A stretch of 64,000 nt of DNA, taken from the NCBI RefSeq assembly GCF_000622405.1, contig NZ_JASF01000005.1, forward strand, positions 372,001-436,000, given 5' to 3'. The notes beneath the pieces are model-generated. The model did no database searches and had not been told where the DNA came from. It worked only from the letters and a program-made list of their open reading frames with translations. A program made the translations under genes and the position numbers. Below are positions 45,001 to 53,679 of this stretch, in pieces (position 1 is the first letter of the stretch; each line of letters opens with the position of its first letter). The stretch is from Sulfitobacter donghicola DSW-25 = KCTC 12864 = JCM 14565. Its GTDB lineage: Bacteria; Pseudomonadota; Alphaproteobacteria; Rhodobacterales; Rhodobacteraceae.

Positions 45001-45545
45001 CTGCCCTCCTAAACCTCTACCGCTCCGTAACAGACATGCTGGAGAAAGCAGACTGGCTGCTGCCAACCTTGGCGCGGTTCCTCTTTGCCGCCATCCTGTT
45101 GATGTATTTCTGGGTCTCCGGCCTGACAAAAATTGGCGAAGGCTTTTTCGGGATATTCTCTCCGTCGACCGGCGCCTACGTTCAGATTTTCCCACGTATG
45201 ATGGAAGCAGTTGGATATGACACCGACCAGTTTTCCTTCTTTCACGGCATTTTTGTACTGGCCGGTACATGGGCTGAATTCATCCTGCCTGCGCTGATCG
45301 TTCTGGGCCTGTTCACGCGCCTTGCCGCGCTGGGGATGATCGGTTTTGTTGCCTTGCAATCTTTGACCGACCTTTACGGCCACAATGGTTGGGAAGATCC
45401 GTCGGTAATCGGTGGTTGGTTTGACCGCATCCCTGACGGCATCATCCTTGATCAACGCGCCTTCTGGGTTTTTGCTTTGCTCGTCTTGGTGATCAAAGGG
45501 GCGGGGCCAATTTCCTTTGACCGCGCCCTTAGCAAACGCACCTAA
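44997..45545 (+). CDS. DoxX-family membrane protein of the bufferin operon
   Basis: 182 residues with four membrane helices (FLFAAILLMYFWVSGLTKIG first). DoxX proteins are frequent fourth members of buf-type operons, although their role there is unsettled (possibly redox or quinone-linked support). Overlaps bufC by 4 nt (ATGA), so it is very likely part of the same functional unit. Converges with the ArsC-like gene, sharing 4 nt. Confidence 0.9.
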   Translation: MTALLNLYRSVTDMLEKADWLLPTLARFLFAAILLMYFWVSGLTKIGEGFFGIFSPSTGAYVQIFPRMMEAVGYDTDQFSFFHGIFVLAGTWAEFILPALIVLGLFTRLAALGMIGFVALQSLTDLYGHNGWEDPSVIGGWFDRIPDGIILDQRAFWVFALLVLVIKGAGPISFDRALSKRT

Positions 45546-45865
45546 GACGCGGCTGCAACCTGTTCAGCGGTTTGTGCTGACCAGCCCAAAAACAATGTTT
45601 CGCCCGCCTTTATGAGCGGGCGTTTCATCAAAGCCGGATAGCTTTCCAGCAAAAGCATAGGGTCTTTTTCCCGCTCTTCTTGTGCCAGACCGCGCCATGT
45701 GGTTGAGCGCGTATTGAGCAGTTTTTCGCCAAACTCATCCAAAGCACGTGCCAATAATGCCGCCGAAACCCCTTCGGCGCGCACATCAATGAGCCGCGCC
45801 TCTGGCAATGCTTTCAGCGCCTTACGGCAAGTATCACAATTTTTGAGACCGTATATTTCAACCAT
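45542..45865 (-). CDS. ArsC/Spx-family thioredoxin-fold protein
   Basis: 107 residues. CxxC is in YGLKNCDTCRKALKAL, then LINTRSTTWRGL, and MKRPLIKAGETLFLGW at the end, matching the YffB/Spx/ArsC family. Whether it reduces arsenate or has a Spx-like or unknown glutathione-linked role cannot be told; no ars genes are near. Confidence 0.88.
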   Translation of the reverse strand: MVEIYGLKNCDTCRKALKALPEARLIDVRAEGVSAALLARALDEFGEKLLNTRSTTWRGLAQEEREKDPMLLLESYPALMKRPLIKAGETLFLGWSAQTAEQVAAAS

Positions 45866-46038
45866 TGCCCAATTTCTCCTCGGATAAGCATGTTATGCCC
45901 CCGAATACGAAAAAACCGAAAGAGAGTCCTTGAATTATTTTGAAACTGGTCAATTAATTCAAATGTGGAAACGGTTCTGACGATCGTCTTCACCCCGCCT
46001 TAGCGCGGGATTGAATTGCAAATGGAGGCTAGGAAACG

Positions 46039-46245
46039 ATGCCAACGGGTACCGTAAAGTGGTTTAACACAACTAAAGGTTATGGATTTATTGCGCCGGA
46101 AGGCGGCGGCAACGATGTGTTTGTGCATATTTCTGCTGTCGAGCGTTCAGGATTGACTGGGCTAGCAGATGACCAAAAGGTCAGCTTTGAAATGTCAGAG
46201 GGCCGCGACGGTCGCCAGATGGCGTCCGATCTGGAACTTCTTTAA
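46039..46245 (+). CDS. cspA: cold-shock domain protein
   Basis: 68-residue single-strand nucleic-acid-binding CSD protein. RNP1 is KGYGFI and RNP2 is DVFVHIS, both intact. GTVKWFNTTKGYGFIAPEGG is canonical. The 5' leader (about 45870-46038) is long, with the structured GC stretch CCGCCTTAGCGCGGG and GGAGGCTAGG before the ATG, as is common for csp mRNAs. Confidence 0.96.
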   Translation: MPTGTVKWFNTTKGYGFIAPEGGGNDVFVHISAVERSGLTGLADDQKVSFEMSEGRDGRQMASDLELL

Positions 46246-46249
46246 AAAC

Positions 46250-46292
46250 AGAACCCCTTCTCTGCAATTACAGAACAGGGGTTCTAATCTCT
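46250..46292 (+). terminator. cspA terminator
   Basis: AGAACCCCT (46250-46258) pairs with AGGGGTTCT (46277-46285) with an inner CTG/CAG stem. Following bases AATCTCTTTC are only moderately T-rich. The A-run before the left arm would help the convergent gene. Confidence 0.7.
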
Positions 46293-46299
46293 TTCGGCC

Positions 46300-46611
46300 T
46301 CAATCAAAGGTGCAGCCTTTGGTGCCAATCTCGCAGTGGCTGCTGGCACGGTAGGTTTTGCGGGGCTTGTGGCGCACTTTATGCACCTTCTTCTTTGCCA
46401 CGGGGTGCGACATGGCTGATTGATAGCTCATGCCTGTATTTGGCGTCCCACAGCAGATTGTGCCGTTAATTGAAACAGGCTGAAGACCCGCGGGGCAATA
46501 GTTTGCCACTGACTTATAGGGGTAGATTTTAACTTCGGCTGATGCGGCCTGCGGCAAGGCGACCATAAGGCCCAGCGCGGCCAAAACTGCCAATCCATTG
46601 AATTTATTCAT
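46300..46611 (-). CDS. small secreted hypothetical protein
   Basis: 103 residues. Signal peptide MNKFNGLAVLAALGLMVALPQAASA, then a mature part with Cys residues (NYCPAGLQPVS, TICCGTP) and a basic His/Lys/Arg stretch (VAKKKVHKVRHKPRK) before a C-terminal CEIGTKGC. ATG 46611 has GAGGGA upstream. Cys-rich and basic, periplasmic; function unknown. Confidence 0.75.
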   Translation of the reverse strand: MNKFNGLAVLAALGLMVALPQAASAEVKIYPYKSVANYCPAGLQPVSINGTICCGTPNTGMSYQSAMSHPVAKKKVHKVRHKPRKTYRASSHCEIGTKGCTFD

Positions 46612-46701
46612 GATGTCCCTCAATTTTTCTTGTCCAAGCCCAGTTTTGCCGACCCTTCGGATCAAGTCCAGTGTTTTTCCATATCCACGGGGTGGCCTTG
46701 G

Positions 46702-47109
46702 CTAGCCTTCCTTCGGATATTGCGCCTCACATTGGCGAATGCCGCGTTTTGTGGCGGCTTCCGCTTGCACCAGTTGCTTTTGATATGAAGCCAGCTTGCG
46801 ACGCTCTGCCGCCACATCAATTGGTACAGGGGTTTCGATGGTCGTGTATTCTGTCCGCCCGCAGGGATAGGGCGCGGGGCGGTGCATTTTATGATCATGC
46901 CTGTGGCAGATGCTTGGGACTCGGTAGGAAACGGTTTGTCTGTGGATGGCATACCCACGCGAAATCCGCAGACGGCTTTCGGCAATTGCAGATTTTAGCA
47001 CACGGGATTCTTTTGAGACTTGCCGCACGCATTGCTCATAGGGCGTGCCGCACCCCGCAAGGAGAAGCGCGAGGGCAAAGCCGCCGATGGACAGGTTTCT
47101 CTTCTTCAT
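46702..47109 (-). CDS. small lipoprotein, hypothetical
   Basis: 135 residues. The lipobox LLLAGC (lipidated Cys at about 20) follows a short signal. The mature part is basic with a coiled-coil tail (ERRKLASYQKQLVQAEAATK) and a Cys near the end. Start at 47109 with GGAG upstream. Function unknown; likely attached to the periplasmic face of a membrane. Confidence 0.72.
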   Translation of the reverse strand: MKKRNLSIGGFALALLLAGCGTPYEQCVRQVSKESRVLKSAIAESRLRISRGYAIHRQTVSYRVPSICHRHDHKMHRPAPYPCGRTEYTTIETPVPIDVAAERRKLASYQKQLVQAEAATKRGIRQCEAQYPKEG

Positions 47110-47313
47110 GGGGGGCTCCAAATCTGGACGGGTGATCGCTCGGACAACTCAGGCGATAACATGGCTCTAGGTGATCCTGAGTGACCTATGTCAAAACCCG
47201 AATCTCGTCAGAGCCCCCCAGATTCGGCTGTATGACTCGCGTACACCACCTGTGCACCGCGCGTGCACTGGTGGGTATGATTTGGGTTTTAGGCTTTGGT
47301 GAATGAGAGGATA

Positions 47314-47363
47314 CGTAGGGTGGGTGAAACCCACCGATGCGCGTGGGTTTCACCCACCCTACG
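47314..47363. repeat. dispersed palindromic repeat, copy 1
   Basis: CGTAGGGTGGGTGAAACCCA.. (47314-47334) and its reverse complement (47343-47363) form 21-bp perfect arms with an 8-nt loop. A second copy is at 62688-62751. It fills the gap downstream of thyX. The rest of the gap (47110-47313) holds only a smaller stem, CCACC-T-GTGCAC... (47246-47274). Confidence 0.85.
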
Positions 47364-47377
47364 TTTTCGATCCGCGC

Positions 47378-48298
47378 TTACTTCAACGCCCCCTCAAACT
47401 CCCGCCATTCGCCTTTACTCATCCCGCTGTTCTCCTGCGTGACGTCTTCGCCTTTTAGCATGCGGCGGACGCAGTCTAGGGCTTTGGCGGAGAGGGTTGC
47501 GCCGCCTAGGCGGTAATCCTCAAACGCGCCGTAGGCGGCTGGGACCCAGTCGGCGACGACTTTGCAGATGGCGTCGGCGTAGACGCGGATTTCGTATTGG
47601 GCGTGGGGGTCGGCGCGCAGGCGCAGGAAGTGGAACAGGTTGTGCAGGTCTACTTTCCAGTACCACTGGGTATAAATATTGGCGGGCAGGTTCATGCGCG
47701 CCAGTTCACGGGCTAGGCCGTCTTGGGGCTCGCCATCCGGACCTTCGGTGCCGATCATGGATTCGTAATGGTCATAGGCGCGGTTGGAATCCGATTTGAG
47801 GATTTCCAGAACGCGCGCCGCCTCGGCCCCTTCCAGAACGCCACCGCGCCCTTGGTTATTCACTACGGATTGAGCGTTGATGTGGGAGGCTTCGGGGATG
47901 TAAAATTCGCGATCGAGGATCGAATAACGCGCGGAATATTCGTTTACATTGGCGGTACGGTGGCGAATCCATTGGCGCGCAACGAAGACGGGCAGCTTTA
48001 CGTGCAGCTTGATTTCGCACATCTCAAACGGGGTCGAGTGCCAGTGACGCATCAAATAGCGGATCAGACCTTCGTCGTTTTGAACAGATTTGGTGCCTTT
48101 GCCATAGCTCACCCGCGCCGCCTGACAGATCGCTTCGTCGTTGCCCATATAGTCGATGACGCGGACAAACCCGTGATCCAGAACCTCATGAGCGGTGTAT
48201 AGGTGGGCTTCCATGCCCTCAGAGACAGCGCGCAGGGTTGGTTTGCTGGTGCTGCGAAGGGCGTCGATTTCGGCTTGTTGGTCTGGGCTAATGGGCAT
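47378..48298 (-). CDS. thyX: flavin-dependent thymidylate synthase ThyX
   Basis: Makes dTMP from dUMP with FAD and methylenetetrahydrofolate. The ThyX motif is [15 protein letters not shown] (family form RHRxxSxNExSxRY), with Ala-Asn in place of the usual Ser. 306 residues, normal for this lineage. Starts with [14 protein letters not shown]. Replaces ThyA-type function. Confidence 0.95.
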   Translation of the reverse strand: MPISPDQQAEIDALRSTSKPTLRAVSEGMEAHLYTAHEVLDHGFVRVIDYMGNDEAICQAARVSYGKGTKSVQNDEGLIRYLMRHWHSTPFEMCEIKLHVKLPVFVARQWIRHRTANVNEYSARYSILDREFYIPEASHINAQSVVNNQGRGGVLEGAEAARVLEILKSDSNRAYDHYESMIGTEGPDGEPQDGLARELARMNLPANIYTQWYWKVDLHNLFHFLRLRADPHAQYEIRVYADAICKVVADWVPAAYGAFEDYRLGGATLSAKALDCVRRMLKGEDVTQENSGMSKGEWREFEGALK

Positions 48299-48492
48299 TT
48301 TGTGTCCTGTTGATGGGATTCGCTGCTGACTATATCTGGTGTATGGCGCGGCGGGAACGCCATATAGGGTATTGCTTTTTCGCCATGGTTTTTAGGTTTA
48401 TCCGATCTACCCTCCCCGCAGCGTTGACAAAAGGCTCATGCGGGGACGAATGTTGGAAAAAAAGCACTTAGTGCAAATCCGAGGGCAGAAAA

Positions 48493-49578
48493 TTGAAAAA
48501 ACAAGTTATCAGTCTCGCGCTGGTTGCGGGCATTGCTGCATGTAGCGGCGGAAACCCGTTTGAAGAAGCAGCAGTTGTAGATGAAAACACCACCGACGGT
48601 GAAACCGTTGGTGATGGTGAAGGTACAGGGATCGACCGTGATGGCATTCCTCCCGGGACTGTTTCCCCCTCCCCTGGTGATGCGTTGTTCCGTTCGGAGC
48701 CGACTGTTGATGGTGATGGCGTAGACCAAGGTAACGGTACGGCCAACGGTTTCCAGTACAACAGCGAAGACGATACCTTTACCGTCGACAACCTCGCATT
48801 TGACGGGGACCGCCCCTATGATCGCGGTACGTTGGTAAGCAGCCTCAACAATGGTGAGTTTGCTGTTTACGAGGCCCCTGTTTCGGCAACGGACCCCGTG
48901 AACAACCAAACCATCAACCAGCTTGGCTATCGTTTGGTTTACGGCGTAAGCCGCAACCGCATCGCCAATTCCGATGGCACAGCAAGCGATGCCCCGACAA
49001 CCCAATTCGCCATTGTGCGGACAGGCAGCTATATCGACTATGGGTTTGGCGGGTTCATCTATCAGCGCGACAACGGCGTATCCCTGCCCGACACGCTTCA
49101 AGCGACATTTAGTGGCCGCTCCGCTGGTTTGCGTGATGCAAGCAACGCTGGCGGTCTACAGTACACAACTGCTGATGTGACTGTCGATATCGACTTTGAC
49201 GACTTTAACGATGGCACCACAATCCGTGGTGACGGCGTAAAAGGGCGTATCTACAACCGTCGTATTATTGATCTGGATGGCACCGACATCACGGCCTCTG
49301 TTGCCGGTACTTTGGGTGAGGACAACACAACAATTCCTGATGCGGTGTTTACTGTTGGGCCCGACGTTCTGGATGATAATGGTGATTTGATTACCGATAT
49401 TCAAAGCCAGCTGCCTGATGGCACTATCTACGAAGAAGGCAAGTTTTATGCCATCGTCGCCGGCGATAACCCTGACGAAATTGTCGGTGTCTTTGTACTG
49501 GAAGCGCAAGGGCAGGATATCACATCGCGGGATACCGGCGGGTTTATCGTTTATCGGGATGCCGACGTACAACCATGA
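48493..49578 (+). CDS. surface-type lipoprotein, candidate Slam substrate
   Basis: 361 residues, TTG start with GAGGG upstream. Signal peptide with lipobox GIAAC (Cys17), then a long Asp/Gly/Thr-rich linker (~18-75). The rest is beta-strand-like repeats (GSYIDYGFGGFIYQRDNG, TADVTVDIDFDDFNDG) and a C-terminal barrel-like end (VGVFVLEAQGQDITSRDTGGF). The C-terminal GVF...GG pattern recalls the TbpB-like/lipoprotein-5 beta-barrel. Stop overlaps the Slam start by 4 nt. Confidence 0.8.
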   Translation: MKKQVISLALVAGIAACSGGNPFEEAAVVDENTTDGETVGDGEGTGIDRDGIPPGTVSPSPGDALFRSEPTVDGDGVDQGNGTANGFQYNSEDDTFTVDNLAFDGDRPYDRGTLVSSLNNGEFAVYEAPVSATDPVNNQTINQLGYRLVYGVSRNRIANSDGTASDAPTTQFAIVRTGSYIDYGFGGFIYQRDNGVSLPDTLQATFSGRSAGLRDASNAGGLQYTTADVTVDIDFDDFNDGTTIRGDGVKGRIYNRRIIDLDGTDITASVAGTLGEDNTTIPDAVFTVGPDVLDDNGDLITDIQSQLPDGTIYEEGKFYAIVAGDNPDEIVGVFVLEAQGQDITSRDTGGFIVYRDADVQP

Positions 49579-51029
49579 AACGGATCACAAGGCAGATCCT
49601 TGGTCTAGCTTTGGGCGCTGCGGCTTTTGCTGCGGCGCCTTTGGCAACTGCACAAGAGACCTCTAAACAGTCTATTCAGCTAAGTGTTGAGCAAATGCGC
49701 AAAGCGGCTGAGCTGAGTTTGCGCAGTGGTCAGACCCAACGCGCCTTGAGCTTTGCTGACGCTCTGCTCACGCGGGATGAGGCAGATTTAACCGCATTGA
49801 TGATCCGCTCTCATGCGTTGCGCGCATTGGGGCAGATGACAGAGGCCCAAACTGCGGCCAGAACGGCATGGCAGCTGGCGCAAACCGACAGTCAGAAATT
49901 TTCATCGGCCATGTTGATGGCCCAAGCGCTTTCTTCTGATGGGAAACGCACGCGCGCGCAGTTATGGCTGCGCCGTGCCGCGCAGGTCGCCCCGACCGAA
50001 AGGCACGCAGCACGTGCGGCGCGCGATTTCAAATATGTACGCCGCCAAAACCCGTGGCAAACGCATCTGTCGTTTACGCTGGCCCCTAACACCAACATCA
50101 ACAATGGCTCTTCGCGCGATACTTCTGCGTTGTTGTACCAGCTGTTGAATCCCTTTGACATTGAGGGCGGGACCGAGGCGACCCTTGGCGCGGCGAGCAA
50201 GGCCTTATCAGGCATTGAAACGGGTTTTAACCTTCAGTCCCGCTATCGGTTTCATCAAACCGAGCGGACCGCGCATGATTTGCGGTTTGGCATGTCGTAC
50301 CGCACTTATGAGCTGTCCCAATCTTCAAAGGATGATCTGGCCCAAGAGGACGCAGAGCGCGTGGCGCGGGGTGAAGAGGCGCGCAATGTTTCGGGCAGCG
50401 ATTATGCCTATGGCAGATTGCAATTCGGCTATGCCTTCAAAAAACTGCGCGAAGACAGGCGCGGCGAGTTCAGCTTTTCCACTGACGTGGGGCAGACGTT
50501 TTACGGGGGAGAGCGCTATAACAGTTTTTTGCGCACCCGTGTTGGGCAGAGCTATTTCAAAGACGCGAAAACGAAATATAACTTTGGCCTATCCGCCGAG
50601 ACCCGCCACTTTGAGGGGGATACAGACCAGAACCTTTTCAGTTTTGATGCAGGGCAAAGCAAGCGATTGGCCAATGGGGATGGCCTATATCTGGGCGTTG
50701 TTGTTACCTCCCTACGCGGCGACACTGCGCGTTTGGAATACGATGAAATCCGCTTTCGCTCTGGCTATGTCTTGGGCAAAGATGTCATGGGAACCAAGCT
50801 GCAATTTGGCCTGAGCACCAGCTATCGCGATTATGATGTTTCGCCGCATGATGCATCGGGGCGGCGGGATTTTGAGATTTCTGCCGATGTCACAGCGACC
50901 TTCAAGCAGGTCGACTATTACGGGTTTAACCCGACCGTCAGCCTGAATGCGTCGACAACCAACAGCAACATCGGTTTGTATGACGTTAATCGCCTTGGGC
51001 TAAGCATTGGCATTGCATCGTCTTTTTAG
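49575..51029 (+). CDS. Slam-type surface lipoprotein assembly modifier
   Basis: 484-residue outer-membrane protein. Signal peptide ~1-26; helical TPR-like domain ~30-150 (AAELSLRSGQTQRALSFADAL, AARTAWQLAQTD); DUF560-type beta-barrel ~160-484 with strands ending in aromatic residues and a terminal Phe (SIGIASSF), the signal for outer-membrane insertion. Slam proteins move lipoproteins to the cell surface; the overlapping upstream lipoprotein is the expected cargo. Confidence 0.85.
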   Translation: MKRITRQILGLALGAAAFAAAPLATAQETSKQSIQLSVEQMRKAAELSLRSGQTQRALSFADALLTRDEADLTALMIRSHALRALGQMTEAQTAARTAWQLAQTDSQKFSSAMLMAQALSSDGKRTRAQLWLRRAAQVAPTERHAARAARDFKYVRRQNPWQTHLSFTLAPNTNINNGSSRDTSALLYQLLNPFDIEGGTEATLGAASKALSGIETGFNLQSRYRFHQTERTAHDLRFGMSYRTYELSQSSKDDLAQEDAERVARGEEARNVSGSDYAYGRLQFGYAFKKLREDRRGEFSFSTDVGQTFYGGERYNSFLRTRVGQSYFKDAKTKYNFGLSAETRHFEGDTDQNLFSFDAGQSKRLANGDGLYLGVVVTSLRGDTARLEYDEIRFRSGYVLGKDVMGTKLQFGLSTSYRDYDVSPHDASGRRDFEISADVTATFKQVDYYGFNPTVSLNASTTNSNIGLYDVNRLGLSIGIASSF

Positions 51030-51107
51030 CCTGTCGTGACCTCGACATGGGTAGAAGCGGTGCTAGGATGAGGGCAGATAAACACCCCTTCATACCGGAG
51101 CTAATTC

Positions 51108-51542
51108 ATGCCGATCAAATACCTACATACGATGGTGCGCGTCAAAGACCTAGATGCGTCTATGGCGTTTTACAAATTACTGGGGCTGGTGGAGCGGAAA
51201 CGCTTTGAGTCCGAGGCGGGCCGTTTCAGCCTGATTTATTTGTCCCCTCCTGATATGACAGACGGGCATGCGGATCTGGAGCTGACCTATAACTGGGATG
51301 GCGATGACGAACTGCCCTCGGACAGTCGCCATTTTGGCCATCTCGCCTATTCCGTTGAAAACATCTACGAGGCTTGCCAGCATTTGATGGACAATGGCGT
51401 CACCATCAACCGCCCCCCCCATGACGGGCGCATGGCCTTTATCCGTTCGCCCGACAATATCTCGGTTGAGTTGCTGCAAGAGGGTGATGCATTGGAACCT
51501 GCCGAGCCTTGGACCTCAATGGGCAATACGGGGAGCTGGTGA
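51108..51542 (+). CDS. VOC-family protein, lactoylglutathione lyase-like
   Basis: 144 residues with glyoxalase I pattern: YLHTMVRVKDLDASMAFYKL, then GHLAYSVENIYEACQHL and ISVELLQEGD. His8 and the Glu of VELL are likely metal ligands. Glyoxalase I function is plausible, though Glu/His completeness cannot be confirmed. GTGA overlap with the next gene. Confidence 0.88.
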   Translation: MPIKYLHTMVRVKDLDASMAFYKLLGLVERKRFESEAGRFSLIYLSPPDMTDGHADLELTYNWDGDDELPSDSRHFGHLAYSVENIYEACQHLMDNGVTINRPPHDGRMAFIRSPDNISVELLQEGDALEPAEPWTSMGNTGSW

Positions 51543-52255
51543 TCCGCTACGCGATTGCAACTGGTTTAGGGGCGGCCTGTTTTGCCGCCCTGCCCCTTTA
51601 TGCGGCTGAGTGCCGCCTCGCCTTGGTTTTGGCGATTGATGTGTCCAGCTCGGTTGACGCGGCAGAAGACCAATTGCAACGCAGCGGGATCGTGGCGGCC
51701 CTGACCGCGCCTGAGGTACAGGAGGCCTTTTTTGCATCCGACCTCCCCGTTGCGCTGGCGGTTTACGAATGGTCTGGCCGCTATAACCAAGAGGTCATTC
51801 TGGATTGGCTGATGATTGAGGGGCGCGCGGAATTGCTTGGGGCGGCTGAGACCATTGCCAACTCGTCGCGCAGCCACAATGATTTTCCAACGGCGATGGG
51901 GTATGCATTGGGCTTTGGTGCGCAGATGTTGGAACGCGGGCCAAACTGCCTGTACAAAACACTGGATATGGCTGGCGACGGCCAGAACAACGAAGGGTTC
52001 CCCCCTGCGACCGCCTATCGTGAATTCCCGTTTGAGGGGGTGACGGTGAACGGGTTGGTGGTGAATGCGGCCGATTTTGAAGGCGAGGTCGGGTTGATCG
52101 CCTTTTATCGCGGCGAAGTTCTGCATGGCCCAGGCGCGTTTATGATCATTGCTGATGGGTTTGCGGATTTTGAAGCCGCCATGCGCCGCAAGTTGGAACG
52201 GGAGCTTTCCCCGCCGTCTATTGGCGCGCTCGACCCTTCAAAGGACGCGGGATGA
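51539..52255 (+). CDS. DUF1194 (von Willebrand A-like) secreted protein 1
   Basis: 238 residues. GTG at 51539 overlaps the previous stop. Signal peptide IRYAIATGLGAACFAALPLYA, then CRLALVLAIDVSSSVDAAED with a MIDAS-type DxSxS motif, the central feature of vWA folds. GDGQNNEG is the second MIDAS-like loop. Probably a periplasmic metal/adhesion protein; true role unknown. Next gene is a paralogue. Confidence 0.88.
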   Translation: MIRYAIATGLGAACFAALPLYAAECRLALVLAIDVSSSVDAAEDQLQRSGIVAALTAPEVQEAFFASDLPVALAVYEWSGRYNQEVILDWLMIEGRAELLGAAETIANSSRSHNDFPTAMGYALGFGAQMLERGPNCLYKTLDMAGDGQNNEGFPPATAYREFPFEGVTVNGLVVNAADFEGEVGLIAFYRGEVLHGPGAFMIIADGFADFEAAMRRKLERELSPPSIGALDPSKDAG

Positions 52256-52947
52256 AAAACTGGCTGGCAGCCTTGCTGGTATGTGGATCAGCCGCGCCGG
52301 TATTTGCCTCGGAAACCTGTCGGCAGGCTTTGGCGCTGGGTTTGGATGTGTCAGGGTCAGTGGATGCCAGAGAATACCGCCTACAGCTAGACGGATTGGC
52401 ACGGGCCTTGGGCAGCGATGAGCTGCGCGCAGCCTTATTGAGCCAGCCAGAAGCACCTGTCGAAATCTTGGTTTTTGAATGGAGCGGCCCCAAGGATCAG
52501 GTCACGCTGGCACCTTGGACGCGGATATCAGACGAAAAATCGCTGAACACCCTGATTGAGACCTTAACCCAAGTGGAGCGCCGAGAAGAGGCCACCCCTG
52601 GAACCGCCTTGGGCGTTGCGATGGCGCATGGTGTGCGGCTGATTGCTGAGCGTGACCATTGCTGGCGCAAGACCCTAGATATTTCTGGTGATGGTAAAAG
52701 CAACCTTGGCCCCCGCCCCCAAAATGTGAAACCTTTGCTGGCAGCAAAAGGGGTGACGATAAACGCGCTTGTCGTTACCTCGGACAACCAACAGAGCGCG
52801 GCAGAGCTAAGCGCCTATTTTGCGTCTGAAGTGATCCTTGGCACCGACGCATTTGTCGAGGTTGCGCAGGGTTTTGAAGATTATGAAGACGCGATGCAGC
52901 GCAAGCTGCTGCGGGAACTCGGCGGGCTGGTATTATCCAGCCGCTGA
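52252..52947 (+). CDS. DUF1194 (von Willebrand A-like) secreted protein 2
   Basis: 231 residues, ATG overlapping the previous TGA. Signal peptide KNWLAALLVCGSAAPVFA, then CRQALALGLDVSGSVDAREY with DVSGS (DxSxS). ISGDGKSNLG matches the paralogue's loop. A clear tandem duplication. The last 15 bp overlap a small minus-strand ORF. Confidence 0.88.
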   Translation: MKNWLAALLVCGSAAPVFASETCRQALALGLDVSGSVDAREYRLQLDGLARALGSDELRAALLSQPEAPVEILVFEWSGPKDQVTLAPWTRISDEKSLNTLIETLTQVERREEATPGTALGVAMAHGVRLIAERDHCWRKTLDISGDGKSNLGPRPQNVKPLLAAKGVTINALVVTSDNQQSAAELSAYFASEVILGTDAFVEVAQGFEDYEDAMQRKLLRELGGLVLSSR

Positions 52948-53079
52948 TCCAGCCACTACAGAGCCAAGGGTTTTACCATGGCCAAGGGGGCCAAACACCT
53001 TGCCCTTCAGCACCTTGCCGTTCACCCCAATAGGGATAAAGAACTGGCGAGGCGCAGAGCCCCACCAGTTTCTGAGCAT
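52933..53079 (-). CDS. 48-residue basic ORF directly after the MarR stop
   Basis: ATG at 53079 follows immediately after the TAA (53080-53082) of the regulator and in the same reading frame. The product begins MLRNWWGSAPRQFFIPIG and is Gly/Lys-rich, ending ...VAGSAAG with TAA. No Shine-Dalgarno is visible, so coupling or readthrough is needed. Codon use looks normal and its frame is the only long one in this gap. It may be conserved small protein in Rhodobacterales (memory only). Confidence 0.45.
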   Translation of the reverse strand: MLRNWWGSAPRQFFIPIGVNGKVLKGKVFGPLGHGKTLGSVVAGSAAG

Positions 53080-53598
53080 TTAATAGATATAGCGGATTTG
53101 ATCCGTCCAATAGCGCTCAACCCGTTTGAGCGAGGCTGTGATCTCGACAATGCCTTCTGGGCCAAGCACACCGCGATCCTCTAGGCCACCTGCATGGCGC
53201 GAGAATAGCTCGGCAACGACATCGCGAATATAGCGGCCATTTTCCGTCAACCGAACGCGCACCGAGCGGCGATCAATCTCGCAGCGTTGATGGTGCATAT
53301 ATCCCATTTCAACGAGTTTTTTCAGGTTATAGCTGACATTGCTGCCTTGGTAATATCCGCGGCTTTTCAATTCGCCCGCGGTGACCTCATTGTCACCGAT
53401 ATTGAAGAGTAGCAGGGCCTGTACCGCGTTAATTTCCAACACGCCGACACGTTCAAATTCATCTTTGATAACGTCTAACAACAGCCGGTGAAGGCGCTCA
53501 ACCAGCGAAAGCGCCTCCAGATATCCGGTCATGAAACCCGTTTCGTTTTTTGGCATCACCTCATTGGGTGGCAGCCCGATGGGATCCTGAATACTCAT
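53080..53598 (-). CDS. MarR-family regulator (PetP-like)
   Basis: 172-residue winged-helix regulator. Core: LEINAVQALLLFNIGDNEVT, recognition helix YYQGSNVSYNLKKLVEMGY and wing RCEIDRRSVRVRLTENGR. The wing/dimer layout resembles PetP of Rhodobacter and LdtR of rhizobia. GGAGAG precedes the ATG. Targets cannot be named from sequence. Confidence 0.88.
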   Translation of the reverse strand: MSIQDPIGLPPNEVMPKNETGFMTGYLEALSLVERLHRLLLDVIKDEFERVGVLEINAVQALLLFNIGDNEVTAGELKSRGYYQGSNVSYNLKKLVEMGYMHHQRCEIDRRSVRVRLTENGRYIRDVVAELFSRHAGGLEDRGVLGPEGIVEITASLKRVERYWTDQIRYIY

Positions 53599-53679
53599 AC
53601 TACTCTCCGACTCTTTGTTGCTCTGAGGGAGAGACTGGAGAATAAATCAGAATATTTCGTTAAAAGCAAAAAACTCGAA

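Noticed and set aside
45866..46038. CRISPR-like or tRNA-like element in the csp leader
   Set aside because: Only the ordinary GC-rich stem expected of a cold-shock leader; no repeats or tRNA arms.
47110..47377. Insertion sequence remnant around the palindromic repeat
   Set aside because: No transposase fragment or target duplication; the palindrome explains the repeat structure by itself.
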